From contig JAPDDQ010000032.1 in the NCBI GenBank assembly GCA_027587225.1, forward strand, positions 32,114 to 96,113: a DNA stretch of 64,000 nt, given 5' to 3'. Made by a program: the position numbers and the translations under genes. The stretch comes from Solirubrobacter taibaiensis (lineage in GTDB: Bacteria; Actinomycetota; Thermoleophilia; Solirubrobacterales; Solirubrobacteraceae). The number at the start of each line of letters is the position of its first letter. The first letter of the stretch is position 1. The notes beneath the pieces are model-generated. The model saw nothing but the letters and a program-made list of their open reading frames with translations. It was not told the DNA's origin and made no database searches. Of the stretch, positions 43,034 through 52,334 are shown piece after piece.

Positions 43034-43066
43034 AAGGCGGCCGCCCTTGGTCAGGGCGGCCGCCTT
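43034..43066 (+). terminator. Strong hairpin after ThuA paralogue 2
   Basis: AAGGCGGCCGCCCT (43034-43047) pairs perfectly over 14 bases with AGGGCGGCCGCCTT (43053-43066) around TGGTC, 27 bases after the stop. It separates paralogue 2 from paralogue 3, which therefore probably has its own promoter. A TAGGTT hexamer at 43105-43110 is a possible -10, without a clear -35. Confidence 0.85.
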
Positions 43067-43127
43067 CGGGCGTTTCAGGAGAGAGACCGAACAAGCAGCA
43101 CCCATAGGTTGTGTTGAGGGGAGAGGG

Positions 43128-46100
43128 ATGGCACGGAAGTGGGTTGGACTGGTCGTTGCGCTGCTTGCGCTCGGCCTGCTGGCGCCGGCGGTAGCCTCGG
43201 CGCAGGGCGATACGGCCAAGGTCCTGATCTATTCAGGGACGACGGGCTATAGGCACGCCAATTCCGGCGAGGCGATCCAACCCGCGGTGGTGGAGCTGAT
43301 CCAGGCCAAGCTGGCCGCGGCCGGCGTCACCAGCGACTACCGCACGTGCAACGGACACGGCACCGGTGCCGGCACCACGCCCGGCTGCCGCAACGCGACG
43401 GTCGGCAACCCCGCGATCTTCACCGGCGCGAACCTCGCGCAGTACGACGCGATCTTCTTCTGGCAGGCCTCGTCGCTCAACCGCGGCGACACCACCAGCC
43501 CGCAGTTGTTCACCACCGCCGAGCAGACGGCGATCGAGGACTTTGCCCGCGCGGGCGGCGGCATCGGCGCGATGCACGCGTCCGTGACGATGGGCGCCGG
43601 CGCGCAGACGTGGCCGTGGTGGGACGCCCCGGGCGACAGCGCCATCGGCGCGCTGATGCCGGGCCACTCGGCGACGGACGCGAACAACCTCGCCACGGTC
43701 GAGGTCTCAGACCGCAACCACCCCTCCACGAAGGACCTTCCCGACAGCTACCGCTTCGGCGACGAGCACTACACGTTCTCCTCCAACGTGCGTGGCACGC
43801 ACCACGTGCTGATGACGCTCGACGAGGAGAGCTACAACGTCGGCACCGGCGTCACGCGCATGGGCGCGGACCACCCGATCGCCTGGTGCCGCATGTACGA
43901 GGGCGCCCGCATCTGGGCCTCCAGCCTCGGTCACTTCTCGGCGGCGTTCCTGGAGAACGGCGGCGACAACAACTTGATGAAGCACATGGTCGGCGGCGTG
44001 AAGTACGTCGCGGGCCTCGCGGGCAAGGACTCCGACTGCGGCGCCACGGTGTGGACGAACTACGCGCGCACGGTCCTCGCCACCGACCTGCGGGGCGCGA
44101 TCGGCATGGACATCGCGCGCGACGGCAAGGTCTACTGGACCGAGATCGGCAACCAGGCGCTCAACTCCGAGGGCCGGCTGCGGATGTACAACCCGGACAC
44201 CAAGGCGACCAGCACGCTGCTGACGCTGCAGACGCGCGCCGACCACGAGTCCTCCAACGACGGCGTGCTCGGCATGACGCTGGACCCGGACTTCGCCACC
44301 AACCGGCGGCTGTACATCTACTACTCGCCGCGCATCGACCCGGGCTGCAGCAGCTGCATCGTGGTCGGCCACAACGTCATCAGCCGCTTCACGCTCAACG
44401 CTGAAGGCACAGGCGTGGTCCCGGGGTCCGAGCAGGAGATCCTGCGCGTGCCGAAGGTCAAGGTCGGCAACGACAACCGCGACGGCGTCGCCGGGCAGAA
44501 CACGTACTCCGCGCACGTCGGCGGCGGGTCGCTGACCTTCGACGCCGAGGGCAGCCTGTACATCGGCACGGGCGACGACGTCGACCCGTTCGGCGCGGGC
44601 GGCAACGGCTACGCGCCGATGGACCAGCGCTACCCCGAGCGCTACGACGCGCGCAACACGTCGGCCAACACGAACGACCTGCGCGGCAAGATCCTGCGCA
44701 TCAAGCCGCTCGCGAACGCGGCGGGCGCCGCGGGCGCGGGCACGACCTACTCCATCCCGACGGGCAACATGTTCGCTTCCGGGACGGAGAAGACGAAGCC
44801 CGAGATCTTCGCCATGGGCTTCCGCAACCCGTTCACGGTGCAGGCCGATCCGGCCCACCCCGGCACGGTCGTGGTCGGCGACTACGCGCCGGACGCGTCG
44901 ACCAACTCCGCCACGCGCGGGCCCGCCGGCATCATCGAGTGGAACCGCGTGACCAAGCCGGGCTTCTACGGCTGGCCGCTGTGCACGGGCGACAACTCGG
45001 CCGCCAACAGCTACTTCCGGTACACGTTCCCGAACGGCCCGTCCGGCGCGCGCTTCGACTGCTCCGCCGCGTCGATCCCGAACGAGTCGCCGAACCAGAG
45101 CGGCCTGACGAGCCTGCCCGGTCCGGCCGTCGGTGCCGACGTCTGGCACAAGCGCACGGGCGATCACCCCGCGCGCTTCGGCATCCCGACGCGCTCGAGC
45201 CCGCAGGAGTCGATCACCGGCCCGATCTACAAGTACGACGCGGCCAACCCGTCCACCACCAAGTGGCCCGCCTACTACGACGGCGCCTGGTTCATGCTCG
45301 ACCGCGCCCAGAACTGGTGGCGTGAGGCCCGCGTGCGCGACGACGGCTCCAGCCTGCTGCGCGTGAACGGACTGTTCGGCTCGAGCCAGTTCGGCTCCCC
45401 CAGCCACACCTATCCGATCCCGGTCAAGTTCGGGCCCGACGGCTCGCTGTACCTGGCGACGTGGGACTACGACTGCTGCCGCTCGCAGCTGCCGGCCAGC
45501 GCGCCGGGCCGGCTGATGAAGATCGACTACATCGGCGACCAGGTGGACACCACCGCGCCGGTGATCGAGCCGGCCGTGAGCGGCACGCAGAACCCGTCCG
45601 GCGCGTACCTCGGCCGCGCGACCTTGAATGTCAACGCGACCGACAGCTCCGGCATCTCTCGGATCGAGTACTCGCTCGACGGCACGCAGTGGGAGCGCTA
45701 CACGGCGCCCGTCGGCTTCACGACGCGCGGTTCCTACACCGTGCGCGTGCGGGCGACGGACCGGGCGAACAACACGTCCGAGATCCAGCAGGTGACGTTC
45801 ACGGTGGTCGCGGGCGAGGCCTGCCTGCCGTCCCGCTCGGACGAGTTCAACGGCGCGCTCAACACGGCCCTGTGGAACTACCGCCACGCGACCACGCCCG
45901 CGACGGGCGCGAAGGCCCCCAGCGTGTCCGGCGGCAACCTCGTGCTGCCGCTCGGCTCGTTCTCGGTGGACCTCGCCCGCACGGGCCCGATCGGGTACCT
46001 CGCCCAGCCGCTCGGAACCGGGGACTTCACGGTGGTCGCGAAGCTCTCCGCGCCGGGCCTCAACAGTGACGTCGGCGGCGTCGGCAGCGCGTATGCGCAG

Positions 46101-49100
46101 GCCGGCCTGAAGATCTACCAGGGCGACAACAACTGGATCAAGGTCGCGCACAACCGCAACGCGGACAACAACCCGACGGGCTCGGCGCAGACGTACTTCG
46201 AGCTCGCGAACGAGGTCAACGGCACGCGCACGCTCGGCACCCGCACGGGCCTGGCGGGCACCAACCTGCCGACGTGGTGGATGCGGGTCGTGCGCACCGG
46301 CGCCACGATCACGGCGTCGTACTCGCTCACCGATCCTGACGGCGCGGGCGCGACCTGGGTCGGGCTGGGCACGGCGAACGTGGACACGGTCATGCCCGCC
46401 GCCAACGGGCCGCGCTACATCGGCGTGTACGGCGGCAACGGCTCCGTCAGCGTCCTCGCGGATTACGTCCGGTTCACGCCGGACTCGCCCAACGACGCCG
46501 CGGCTCCGGTGAGCTCGCACTCGTTCGCCGCGGCCGACGGCAGCGCGGGCTGGCACCGCACGCCCGTGAACATCACGCTGGACGCCGCCGACGACGGTGA
46601 ATGCGTCTCGGGCGTCGACAAGACCGAGTACCGCGTCGGCAGCGGCGCGCTGCAGGCCTACACGACGCCGATCGCGCTCACGGCCGACGGCACGCACACC
46701 GTCGAGTACCGCTCCACCGACAAGGCGGGCAACGCGGAGACGGCGAAGTCCGTCGCGGTCAAGCTGGACGCCACGGCGCCGGTGACCACGCACGCCGTCG
46801 CCCAGACGGGTACCGGGCCGGCGACGCTGACGCTGGACGCCGCGGACACCACGTCCGGGGTGGCGCTGACGGAGTACCGCGTCAACGGCTCCTCGTTCAC
46901 TGGCCTTGCCGCCGCGCGCTTCGCCGCCGCGGCGGAGTGGCTGACCTACAGCGCGGCGAGCAAGCCCGCGTTCACGGCCAACGGCACCTACTCGATCGAG
47001 TACCGCTCGACGGACGTGGCCGGCAACGTGGAGACGCCGAAGACGGTGACGTTCACGGTCGGCGCGCCCACGGGCGGCGACGTGACCGCGCCGGTCACCA
47101 ACGCGTCCCTGGACCCGGCGGCGCCCGGCCCCGGCCGGATCTACCCGGGCCCGGTGACCGTGAAGTTCTCCGCGCTCGACGCGGCGGGGTCGGCGGACAA
47201 GGCCGTCGACGCCAACGGCACGCAGTGGACTCCGTCCATCGTGACCCTCAACGCGGGTGACACGGTGACCTGGCGCTTCGGCGCGACCGCGGGCAGCGCC
47301 CACGACGTGTGGCTGATTCCGCCGGGCGGCAACCCGAGCCCGACCGGACCGGACATCGTCGAGGTGTCCCCGATCGTGTTCCCGGGCAGCCCGCCGGTCT
47401 CGCGCGCGCTGACGCAGACGGGTACATGGACGTTCGTGTGCCGTCTGCACGCGGCGTTCACCGGCGGCGCGTGGTCCGGCATGGTCGGCACCGCGGCGGT
47501 CGCCGCGGGCGGCGGCAGCGGCGTGGACTTCACCGAGTACCGCGTCAATGGCGGCGGTTGGGCGAAGGGGACGCAGGTCACGGTCTCCGACGAAGGCGAC
47601 CACACGGTCGACTACCGCTCCGCGGACAAGGCGGGCAACCTCGAGGCGTTCAAGTCGATCGCGTTCGGCATCAAGACGCCGTCGCCGGGCTTCCCGGTGA
47701 TCGAGGCCTACGCCGACCCGAGCACGGGCGCCGCCCCGCTGCCGGTGCGCTTCTCGGCCTCGGGCATCGATCCCGACGGCGGCACGCTGAGCTACCGGTG
47801 GGCGTTCGCGGAGGGCGCGGTGCTCGGCTCGACCGCGTCGCGGACGTTCACCAAGCCCGGCACGTACACGGCGACGGTGACCGCGACCGACGACGAGGGC
47901 GACAAGACCACGCGTGACGTGACGGTCACGGTGACCGCGCCGGGCGTGCTGCCGCCGACCGTCGCGGCCGCTTCCAACGTCACCGGTGGCGCGGCGCGCT
48001 TGAGCGTCGCGTTCACGGCGACCGGCGCCGATCCCGACGGGGACGCGGGCAAGCTCGCGTACGCATGGGACTTCGGTGACGGCGGCAAGTCCTACGACCA
48101 GAACCCGACCCATGTCTACGGCACGCCGGGCGTGTTCGCGGCCAAGGTGACGGTGACGGATTCGAGCGGTGCGACGGCGACGAAGACGCTGACCATCACG
48201 GTCACCGACGCGCCCGGAAACGGGGCGCCGACGGTGGAGGAGGCGTACGGCCTGGCGGGCATCGGCGGCAACCCGATGGAGGTCCAGTTCAGCGCCCGGG
48301 CCACCGATCCGGATGGCGACAAGCTCACGCTCGAGTGGGACTTCGACGACGGCTCCGCCAAGGGGTCCGGCACCGAGGTCAAGCACACCTACACCACGCC
48401 CGGCACCTACGACGCGAAGGTGACGGCGAAGGACAGCAACGGTTCTGCGCACACGTTCACGGTCCGCGTGACGGTCGCGCTCGCGGCCAACCTGCTGCCG
48501 ACGGTGGCGGTGGAGGCCGACCCGCGGACGGGCACGGCGCCGCTGACCGTGCGCTTCAGCTCGCAGGCGTCCGATCCGGACGGCACGGACCTGAAGTACA
48601 CGTGGGCGTTCGGTGACGGTGGCGGCTCCGCGGAACCGCACCCCGTTCATGTCTACGCGGCCGCCGGGACGTACACGGCCACGTTGACGGTCGAGGATCG
48701 CCGTGGCGGCCGCGCTTCGGCGTCCGTGCCGGTCACGGTCACGGCCGCGCTGGCTTCGCCCGGTCCCGGCGCGAAGGCGCCCGACGCGGCGCCGGCCCAG
48801 GCGCCGTGGTTCGGCGTGAGCGAGCCGGTCAAGACGTCGGTGAGCGGCTTCGCGAAGCGCGGGCTGTCCGTGCGGGTCACGTGCACGCAGGCCATGTCCG
48901 GCTCCGCGAAGCTGACCGTGGCGAGCTCGGTGGCGCGCAAGCTCGGCCTCAAGCGCACGACGCTCGCGTCGTCGGCGGTCAAGTGCGCCGGCGCGGGCAG
49001 CAAGACGGTGAAGCTCAAGCCGTCGGCCGCCACGCGGCGCGCGCTCGGCAAGGCGCGCGGTGCCGTCAAGGCCAAGCTCGGCGTGTCACTGGGCGGCAAG

Positions 49101-49133
49101 TCCGCGTCGCGGGTGGTCACGCTCACGCGCTGA
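43128..49133 (+). CDS. Giant secreted ThuA + GSDH + Ig + nested cupredoxin + PKD protein (paralogue 3)
   Basis: 2001 residues from ATG 43128, preceded by GAGGGGAGAGGG. Order: signal peptide to ~25; ThuA ~30-300 (LIYSGTTGYRHANSGEA); GSDH ~310-805 (DLRGKILRIKP, EIFAMGFRNPF); Ig; one DUF1349/laminin-G-like module ~900-1121; two Ig modules; an Ig module ~1318-1518 with a cupredoxin inserted at ~1357-1460 (ligands in SAHDVW, FVCRLH, WSGMVG); four PKD domains ~1521-1873; and the same C-terminal domain as paralogue 2 (WFGVSEPVKTSVSGFAK). Its propeller keeps Arg-Asn in GFRNP, where paralogues 1 and 2 have Arg-Gln. It is more diverged than 1 and 2 are from each other. Confidence 0.88.
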   Translation: MARKWVGLVVALLALGLLAPAVASAQGDTAKVLIYSGTTGYRHANSGEAIQPAVVELIQAKLAAAGVTSDYRTCNGHGTGAGTTPGCRNATVGNPAIFTGANLAQYDAIFFWQASSLNRGDTTSPQLFTTAEQTAIEDFARAGGGIGAMHASVTMGAGAQTWPWWDAPGDSAIGALMPGHSATDANNLATVEVSDRNHPSTKDLPDSYRFGDEHYTFSSNVRGTHHVLMTLDEESYNVGTGVTRMGADHPIAWCRMYEGARIWASSLGHFSAAFLENGGDNNLMKHMVGGVKYVAGLAGKDSDCGATVWTNYARTVLATDLRGAIGMDIARDGKVYWTEIGNQALNSEGRLRMYNPDTKATSTLLTLQTRADHESSNDGVLGMTLDPDFATNRRLYIYYSPRIDPGCSSCIVVGHNVISRFTLNAEGTGVVPGSEQEILRVPKVKVGNDNRDGVAGQNTYSAHVGGGSLTFDAEGSLYIGTGDDVDPFGAGGNGYAPMDQRYPERYDARNTSANTNDLRGKILRIKPLANAAGAAGAGTTYSIPTGNMFASGTEKTKPEIFAMGFRNPFTVQADPAHPGTVVVGDYAPDASTNSATRGPAGIIEWNRVTKPGFYGWPLCTGDNSAANSYFRYTFPNGPSGARFDCSAASIPNESPNQSGLTSLPGPAVGADVWHKRTGDHPARFGIPTRSSPQESITGPIYKYDAANPSTTKWPAYYDGAWFMLDRAQNWWREARVRDDGSSLLRVNGLFGSSQFGSPSHTYPIPVKFGPDGSLYLATWDYDCCRSQLPASAPGRLMKIDYIGDQVDTTAPVIEPAVSGTQNPSGAYLGRATLNVNATDSSGISRIEYSLDGTQWERYTAPVGFTTRGSYTVRVRATDRANNTSEIQQVTFTVVAGEACLPSRSDEFNGALNTALWNYRHATTPATGAKAPSVSGGNLVLPLGSFSVDLARTGPIGYLAQPLGTGDFTVVAKLSAPGLNSDVGGVGSAYAQAGLKIYQGDNNWIKVAHNRNADNNPTGSAQTYFELANEVNGTRTLGTRTGLAGTNLPTWWMRVVRTGATITASYSLTDPDGAGATWVGLGTANVDTVMPAANGPRYIGVYGGNGSVSVLADYVRFTPDSPNDAAAPVSSHSFAAADGSAGWHRTPVNITLDAADDGECVSGVDKTEYRVGSGALQAYTTPIALTADGTHTVEYRSTDKAGNAETAKSVAVKLDATAPVTTHAVAQTGTGPATLTLDAADTTSGVALTEYRVNGSSFTGLAAARFAAAAEWLTYSAASKPAFTANGTYSIEYRSTDVAGNVETPKTVTFTVGAPTGGDVTAPVTNASLDPAAPGPGRIYPGPVTVKFSALDAAGSADKAVDANGTQWTPSIVTLNAGDTVTWRFGATAGSAHDVWLIPPGGNPSPTGPDIVEVSPIVFPGSPPVSRALTQTGTWTFVCRLHAAFTGGAWSGMVGTAAVAAGGGSGVDFTEYRVNGGGWAKGTQVTVSDEGDHTVDYRSADKAGNLEAFKSIAFGIKTPSPGFPVIEAYADPSTGAAPLPVRFSASGIDPDGGTLSYRWAFAEGAVLGSTASRTFTKPGTYTATVTATDDEGDKTTRDVTVTVTAPGVLPPTVAAASNVTGGAARLSVAFTATGADPDGDAGKLAYAWDFGDGGKSYDQNPTHVYGTPGVFAAKVTVTDSSGATATKTLTITVTDAPGNGAPTVEEAYGLAGIGGNPMEVQFSARATDPDGDKLTLEWDFDDGSAKGSGTEVKHTYTTPGTYDAKVTAKDSNGSAHTFTVRVTVALAANLLPTVAVEADPRTGTAPLTVRFSSQASDPDGTDLKYTWAFGDGGGSAEPHPVHVYAAAGTYTATLTVEDRRGGRASASVPVTVTAALASPGPGAKAPDAAPAQAPWFGVSEPVKTSVSGFAKRGLSVRVTCTQAMSGSAKLTVASSVARKLGLKRTTLASSAVKCAGAGSKTVKLKPSAATRRALGKARGAVKAKLGVSLGGKSASRVVTLTR

Positions 49134-49137
49134 ACCT

Positions 49138-49190
49138 AAAGGGGCCAGGCCCCTTTAACTTCGCGGCCGTCCGGGAAACCGGGCGGCCGC
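49138..49190 (+). terminator. Double hairpin after ThuA paralogue 3
   Basis: AAAGGGGCC/GGCCCCTTT (49138-49156) forms a compact stem followed by AACTT. A second stem, GCGGCCGTCCGG (49163-49174) with CCGGGCGGCCGC (49179-49190), closes a GAAA tetraloop with one T:G pair and runs into TTTGCG. Confidence 0.85.
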
Positions 49191-49224
49191 TTTGCGTTAA
49201 CCCGAACTTCGGCTACATTGCGTC

Positions 49225-49240
49225 GTGGCAAACGCTTTCC
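49225..49240. promoter_or_regulatory. LacI-type operator upstream of the 49.3-52.3 kb operon
   Basis: GTGGCAAACGCTTTCC is a partly symmetric box centred on CG, like LacI/GalR operators. The first ten bases recur at 53298-53307 between the LacI gene and the GMC gene. It lies 12 bases before the GTG at 49253. A possible promoter is TTGCGT (49192-49197), 16 bases, TACATT (49214-49219), so the box would sit at the transcription start. Confidence 0.65.
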
Positions 49241-49252
49241 GTGAGGAGCAAA

Positions 49253-50404
49253 GTGGGTCAGCGCGTCGTCGGAATCATCATGAATGGGGTCACCGGCCGG
49301 ATGGGGAAGAACCAGCACCTCATCCGTTCGATCCTGGCCATCCGCGAGCAGGGCGGCATTCCCGTCTCCGACGGTGAGGTCATCTGGCCTGAGCCGTTGC
49401 TCGTCGGCCGCAGCGAGGCCAAGCTCGCGGCGTTGGCCGCGGAGCTCGGGCTCGAGCGCTGGTCCACGGACCTCGACGCCGCCCTGGCGGACCCGCAGTA
49501 CGAGATCTACTTCGACGCGCAGCTCACGTCCGCGCGGCCGGCCGCGGTGGAGAAGGCGATCGCGGCGGGCAAGCACGTCTACTGCGAGAAGCCGATCACG
49601 CCGGACGTGGAGACCGCGCTGGCCCTCGGCCGTGCGGCGCGCGACGCGGGCGTGAAGGTCGGCGTCGTCCAGGACAAGCTGTTCCTGCCGGGGCTGCTGA
49701 AGCTGCAGCGCCTCGTCCGCTCCGGCTACTTCGGGCGGATCTTCGCCGCGCGCGGCGAGTTCGGGTACTGGGTCTACCCGGGCCCCGAGCCTGAGCCGCA
49801 GCGGCCGTCGTGGAACTACCGCCGCGAGGACGGCGGCGGAATCATCAGCGACATGTTCGCCCACTGGCGCTACGTGCTCGACAACGTCTTCGGGCCCGTC
49901 CGCTCGGTGATGGCCGTGGGCGCGATCCACATCCCGGAGCGCATCGGCGAGGACGGTCAGCCGTACGAGGCGACGGCCGAGGACGCGGCGTACGCGATCT
50001 TCGAGTTCGACGACGGGCTCGTTGTGCAGATGAACTCCTCGTGGGCCGTGCGCGTGAACCGCGACGAGCTGTTCGAGCTGCAGGTCGACGGCACGGAGGG
50101 CTCCGCCGTGGCGGGGCTGCGCGGGTGCAAGATCCAGCCGGCCGTGGCGACGCCGAAGTCCACCTGGAACCCGGACCTCCCGGACCCCGTCGCGCATCGC
50201 GAGTCGTGGATCGAGGTGCCGGCCACCGAGCCGCCTGAGAACGGCTTCAAGCTCCAGTGGGAGGCATTCCTGCGCCACGTCGTGCTCGACGAGCCGTTCC
50301 CCTGGGACTTCGTCGAGGGCGCGCGCGGCGTGCAGCTCTACGAGCTGGCCGAGCAGTCCTGGAAGGAGCGACGCTGGGTCGACGTGCCGGAGCTGACGTT
50401 GTGA
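49253..50404 (+). CDS. Gfo/Idh/MocA-family oxidoreductase
   Basis: 383 residues from GTG 49253, chosen because GAGGAG lies five bases upstream; the open frame runs back through the terminator into paralogue 3 and is a shadow there. The N terminus GIIMNGVTGRMGKNQHL is a modified Rossmann loop. The catalytic CEKPITPD motif is at about residue 110, and DMFAHWRYVLDN gives the His region. Members reduce or oxidise sugar hydroxyls, including 3-keto sugars. Its stop overlaps the GTG of the DUF993 gene, and a LacI-type box precedes it. Confidence 0.9.
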   Translation: MGQRVVGIIMNGVTGRMGKNQHLIRSILAIREQGGIPVSDGEVIWPEPLLVGRSEAKLAALAAELGLERWSTDLDAALADPQYEIYFDAQLTSARPAAVEKAIAAGKHVYCEKPITPDVETALALGRAARDAGVKVGVVQDKLFLPGLLKLQRLVRSGYFGRIFAARGEFGYWVYPGPEPEPQRPSWNYRREDGGGIISDMFAHWRYVLDNVFGPVRSVMAVGAIHIPERIGEDGQPYEATAEDAAYAIFEFDDGLVVQMNSSWAVRVNRDELFELQVDGTEGSAVAGLRGCKIQPAVATPKSTWNPDLPDPVAHRESWIEVPATEPPENGFKLQWEAFLRHVVLDEPFPWDFVEGARGVQLYELAEQSWKERRWVDVPELTL

Positions 50405-51549
50405 ACGGCGTCACGCTCACGCTGCCGCGCGCGGACGGCTCGACCGAGACCTACACGCCGGAGCTGCGCGAGCCGCTGCCCGTGCTCGGCTCCGAGCCGC
50501 GCTCGCGCGTCTGTTACGCGGCCGCGCACGTCGTCGCCGACCCGCTGGCGGGCGGCGACCCGACCGGGCCCGCGCAGCTGGACTGGGAGGCGACGCTCGC
50601 CTTCCGGCGGCACCTGTGGTCACACGGGATGCGCATCGCCGAGGCGATGGACACCGCGCAGCGTGGCATGGGCCTGGACTGGGCGGCCACGCAGGAGCTG
50701 ATCTCGCGCTCGGTGGCCGAGGCGAAGGCCGTCGGCGGCCGGCTGGCGTGCGGCGCCGGCACCGACCAGCTGCTCGGGGCGGCTTCGCTGGACGAGGTGC
50801 GGGCGGCCTACGAGGAGCAGCTCGCGTTCATCGAGGGCGAGGGCGCGCCGGTGATCCTGATGGCGTCGCGCGCGCTGGCCGCCGCGGCCTCCGGCCCCGA
50901 CGACTATCGCTCCGTGTACGGGCACCTGCTCTCGCAGGCGTCTTCGCCCGTGATCCTGCACTGGCTCGGCGACATGTTCGACCCGCTGCTGCAGGGTTAC
51001 TGGGGTTCGCTCGACGTGGGCGAGGCCGCCGACGTGGTCATCGACATCATCGAGGCCAACGTCGACAAGGTCGACGGGATCAAGATCTCCTTGCTCGACG
51101 CGGACAAGGAAGTCGCGCTGCGTGAGCGCCTGCCGGAAGGCGTGCGCATGTACACGGGCGACGACTTCAACTACCCCGAGCTGATCAAGAGCGGCAGCGA
51201 CGCGCTGCTCGGCATCTTCGACGCCATCGCGCCCGCGGCGGCCGCGGCGATGCACGCGCTGGACGAGGGTGACCTGGAGCGCTACGACGAACTGCTCGCG
51301 CCGACCGTCCCGCTCTCGCGCCACATCTTCGCCGCGCCCACGCCGTACTACAAGACGGGCGTCGTCTTCCTCGCGTACCTCAACGGCCACCAGGAGCACT
51401 TCCGGATGGTCGGCGGGCTGGAGAGCGGGCGCTCCGTCCGGCATCTCTCCGAGCTGTTCGTGCTCGCCGACCAGGCGGGCCTGTTGCGGGAGCCGGATCT
51501 GGCGGCCGCGCGGATGCGGCTCGTGCTCGACCTCGCAGGAGTCTGTTGA
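50401..51549 (+). CDS. DUF993 family protein (predicted TIM-barrel, aldolase-like)
   Basis: 382 residues from GTG 50401, overlapping the previous stop by four bases. The sequence matches the DUF993 pattern as I know it: HGMRIAEAMDTAQRGMGLDW, CGAGTDQL, PVILHWLGDMFDP, DGIKISLLDADKE and MYTGDDFNYPELI. The conserved Lys in GIKISLLD suggests a Schiff-base aldolase of the dihydrodipicolinate-synthase superfamily, but no activity is proven to my knowledge. Its place between a sugar oxidoreductase and an epimerase suggests it cleaves or rearranges an oxidised sugar. Confidence 0.85.
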   Translation: MNGVTLTLPRADGSTETYTPELREPLPVLGSEPRSRVCYAAAHVVADPLAGGDPTGPAQLDWEATLAFRRHLWSHGMRIAEAMDTAQRGMGLDWAATQELISRSVAEAKAVGGRLACGAGTDQLLGAASLDEVRAAYEEQLAFIEGEGAPVILMASRALAAAASGPDDYRSVYGHLLSQASSPVILHWLGDMFDPLLQGYWGSLDVGEAADVVIDIIEANVDKVDGIKISLLDADKEVALRERLPEGVRMYTGDDFNYPELIKSGSDALLGIFDAIAPAAAAAMHALDEGDLERYDELLAPTVPLSRHIFAAPTPYYKTGVVFLAYLNGHQEHFRMVGGLESGRSVRHLSELFVLADQAGLLREPDLAAARMRLVLDLAGVC

Positions 51550-52334
51550 GCCGCCTGTCGTTCAACTCGATGACGGCGGATCGGTGGTCGTTGGTCGAGG
51601 TCATCGACGCGTGCGCCGAGTACGGCATCGAGTGGATCGGGCCGTGGCGGCACAAGCTCGCCGAGGTTGGGGTCGAAGAGGCGCGCAAGCGGATCGACGA
51701 CGCGGGGCTGCGGGTCTCGAGCCTGTGCCGGGGTGGCTTCTTCGCGGCGCCGGGCGCGGATGAGGACAACCGGCGCGCGGTCGAGGAAGCGGCGGCGTTG
51801 GGGACGGACGCGCTGGTGCTCGTGTGCGGGCCGGCGGCGGGCAAGGACCTCGCCGCGGGGCGCGACGTGATCGAGGCCGGGATCGAACGGCTGCTGCCGT
51901 TCGCCAACGAGCACGGCGTCCGGCTCGGGATCGAGCCGCTGCACCCGATGATGGTCGGCGAGCGGTCGGCCATCAACACGTTGGGCAGCGCGTTGGACAT
52001 CGCCGAGCGGATCGGCGATCCCGGCGTCGGCGTCGTGATCGACGTCTACCACACGTTCTGGGACCCGGGTTTGGCGGAGCAGATCGCGCGGGCCTCCGGC
52101 CGGATCGTCGGCTACCACGTCAACGACTGGCTCGCTGCGACCAAGGACACCGTGTTCGAGCGCGGGATGATGGGCGACGGCATCATCGACCTGCCGGCCT
52201 TCAGCGCGCTCATCGACGCTGCCGGCTACGACGGGCCGATCGAGGTCGAGATCCTCAATCCCGCGATCTGGGACCTGCCGCGCGAGGATCTGATGCGCAC
52301 CACCGTCGAGCGCTTCGAGGCATGCGTCTTCTAG
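51546..52334 (+). CDS. Sugar phosphate isomerase/epimerase (TIM barrel)
   Basis: 262 residues from TTG 51546, overlapping the DUF993 stop. It has the xylose-isomerase-like TIM fold: LGIEPLHPM (Glu ligand), GVVIDVYHTFWDP (Asp), GYHVNDWL (His) and IEVEILN (Glu). It is a distant homologue of the epimerase at 23242-24090. Third gene of the operon. It converges with the LacI gene, and the two stop codons overlap by four bases. Confidence 0.88.
   Translation: MSRLSFNSMTADRWSLVEVIDACAEYGIEWIGPWRHKLAEVGVEEARKRIDDAGLRVSSLCRGGFFAAPGADEDNRRAVEEAAALGTDALVLVCGPAAGKDLAAGRDVIEAGIERLLPFANEHGVRLGIEPLHPMMVGERSAINTLGSALDIAERIGDPGVGVVIDVYHTFWDPGLAEQIARASGRIVGYHVNDWLAATKDTVFERGMMGDGIIDLPAFSALIDAAGYDGPIEVEILNPAIWDLPREDLMRTTVERFEACVF

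Noticed and set aside
43707..48650. A 1647-codon minus-strand frame opposite ThuA paralogue 3, and a similar 899-codon frame at 24416-27115
   Set aside because: Same cause: compositional shadow, biased residue content, no motif, and fully overlapped by well-supported plus-strand genes.
48806..49252. Extension of the 49.3 kb oxidoreductase back into ThuA paralogue 3
   Set aside because: It would cross two terminator hairpins and read paralogue 3 out of frame; GTG 49253 has a ribosome site at proper spacing.
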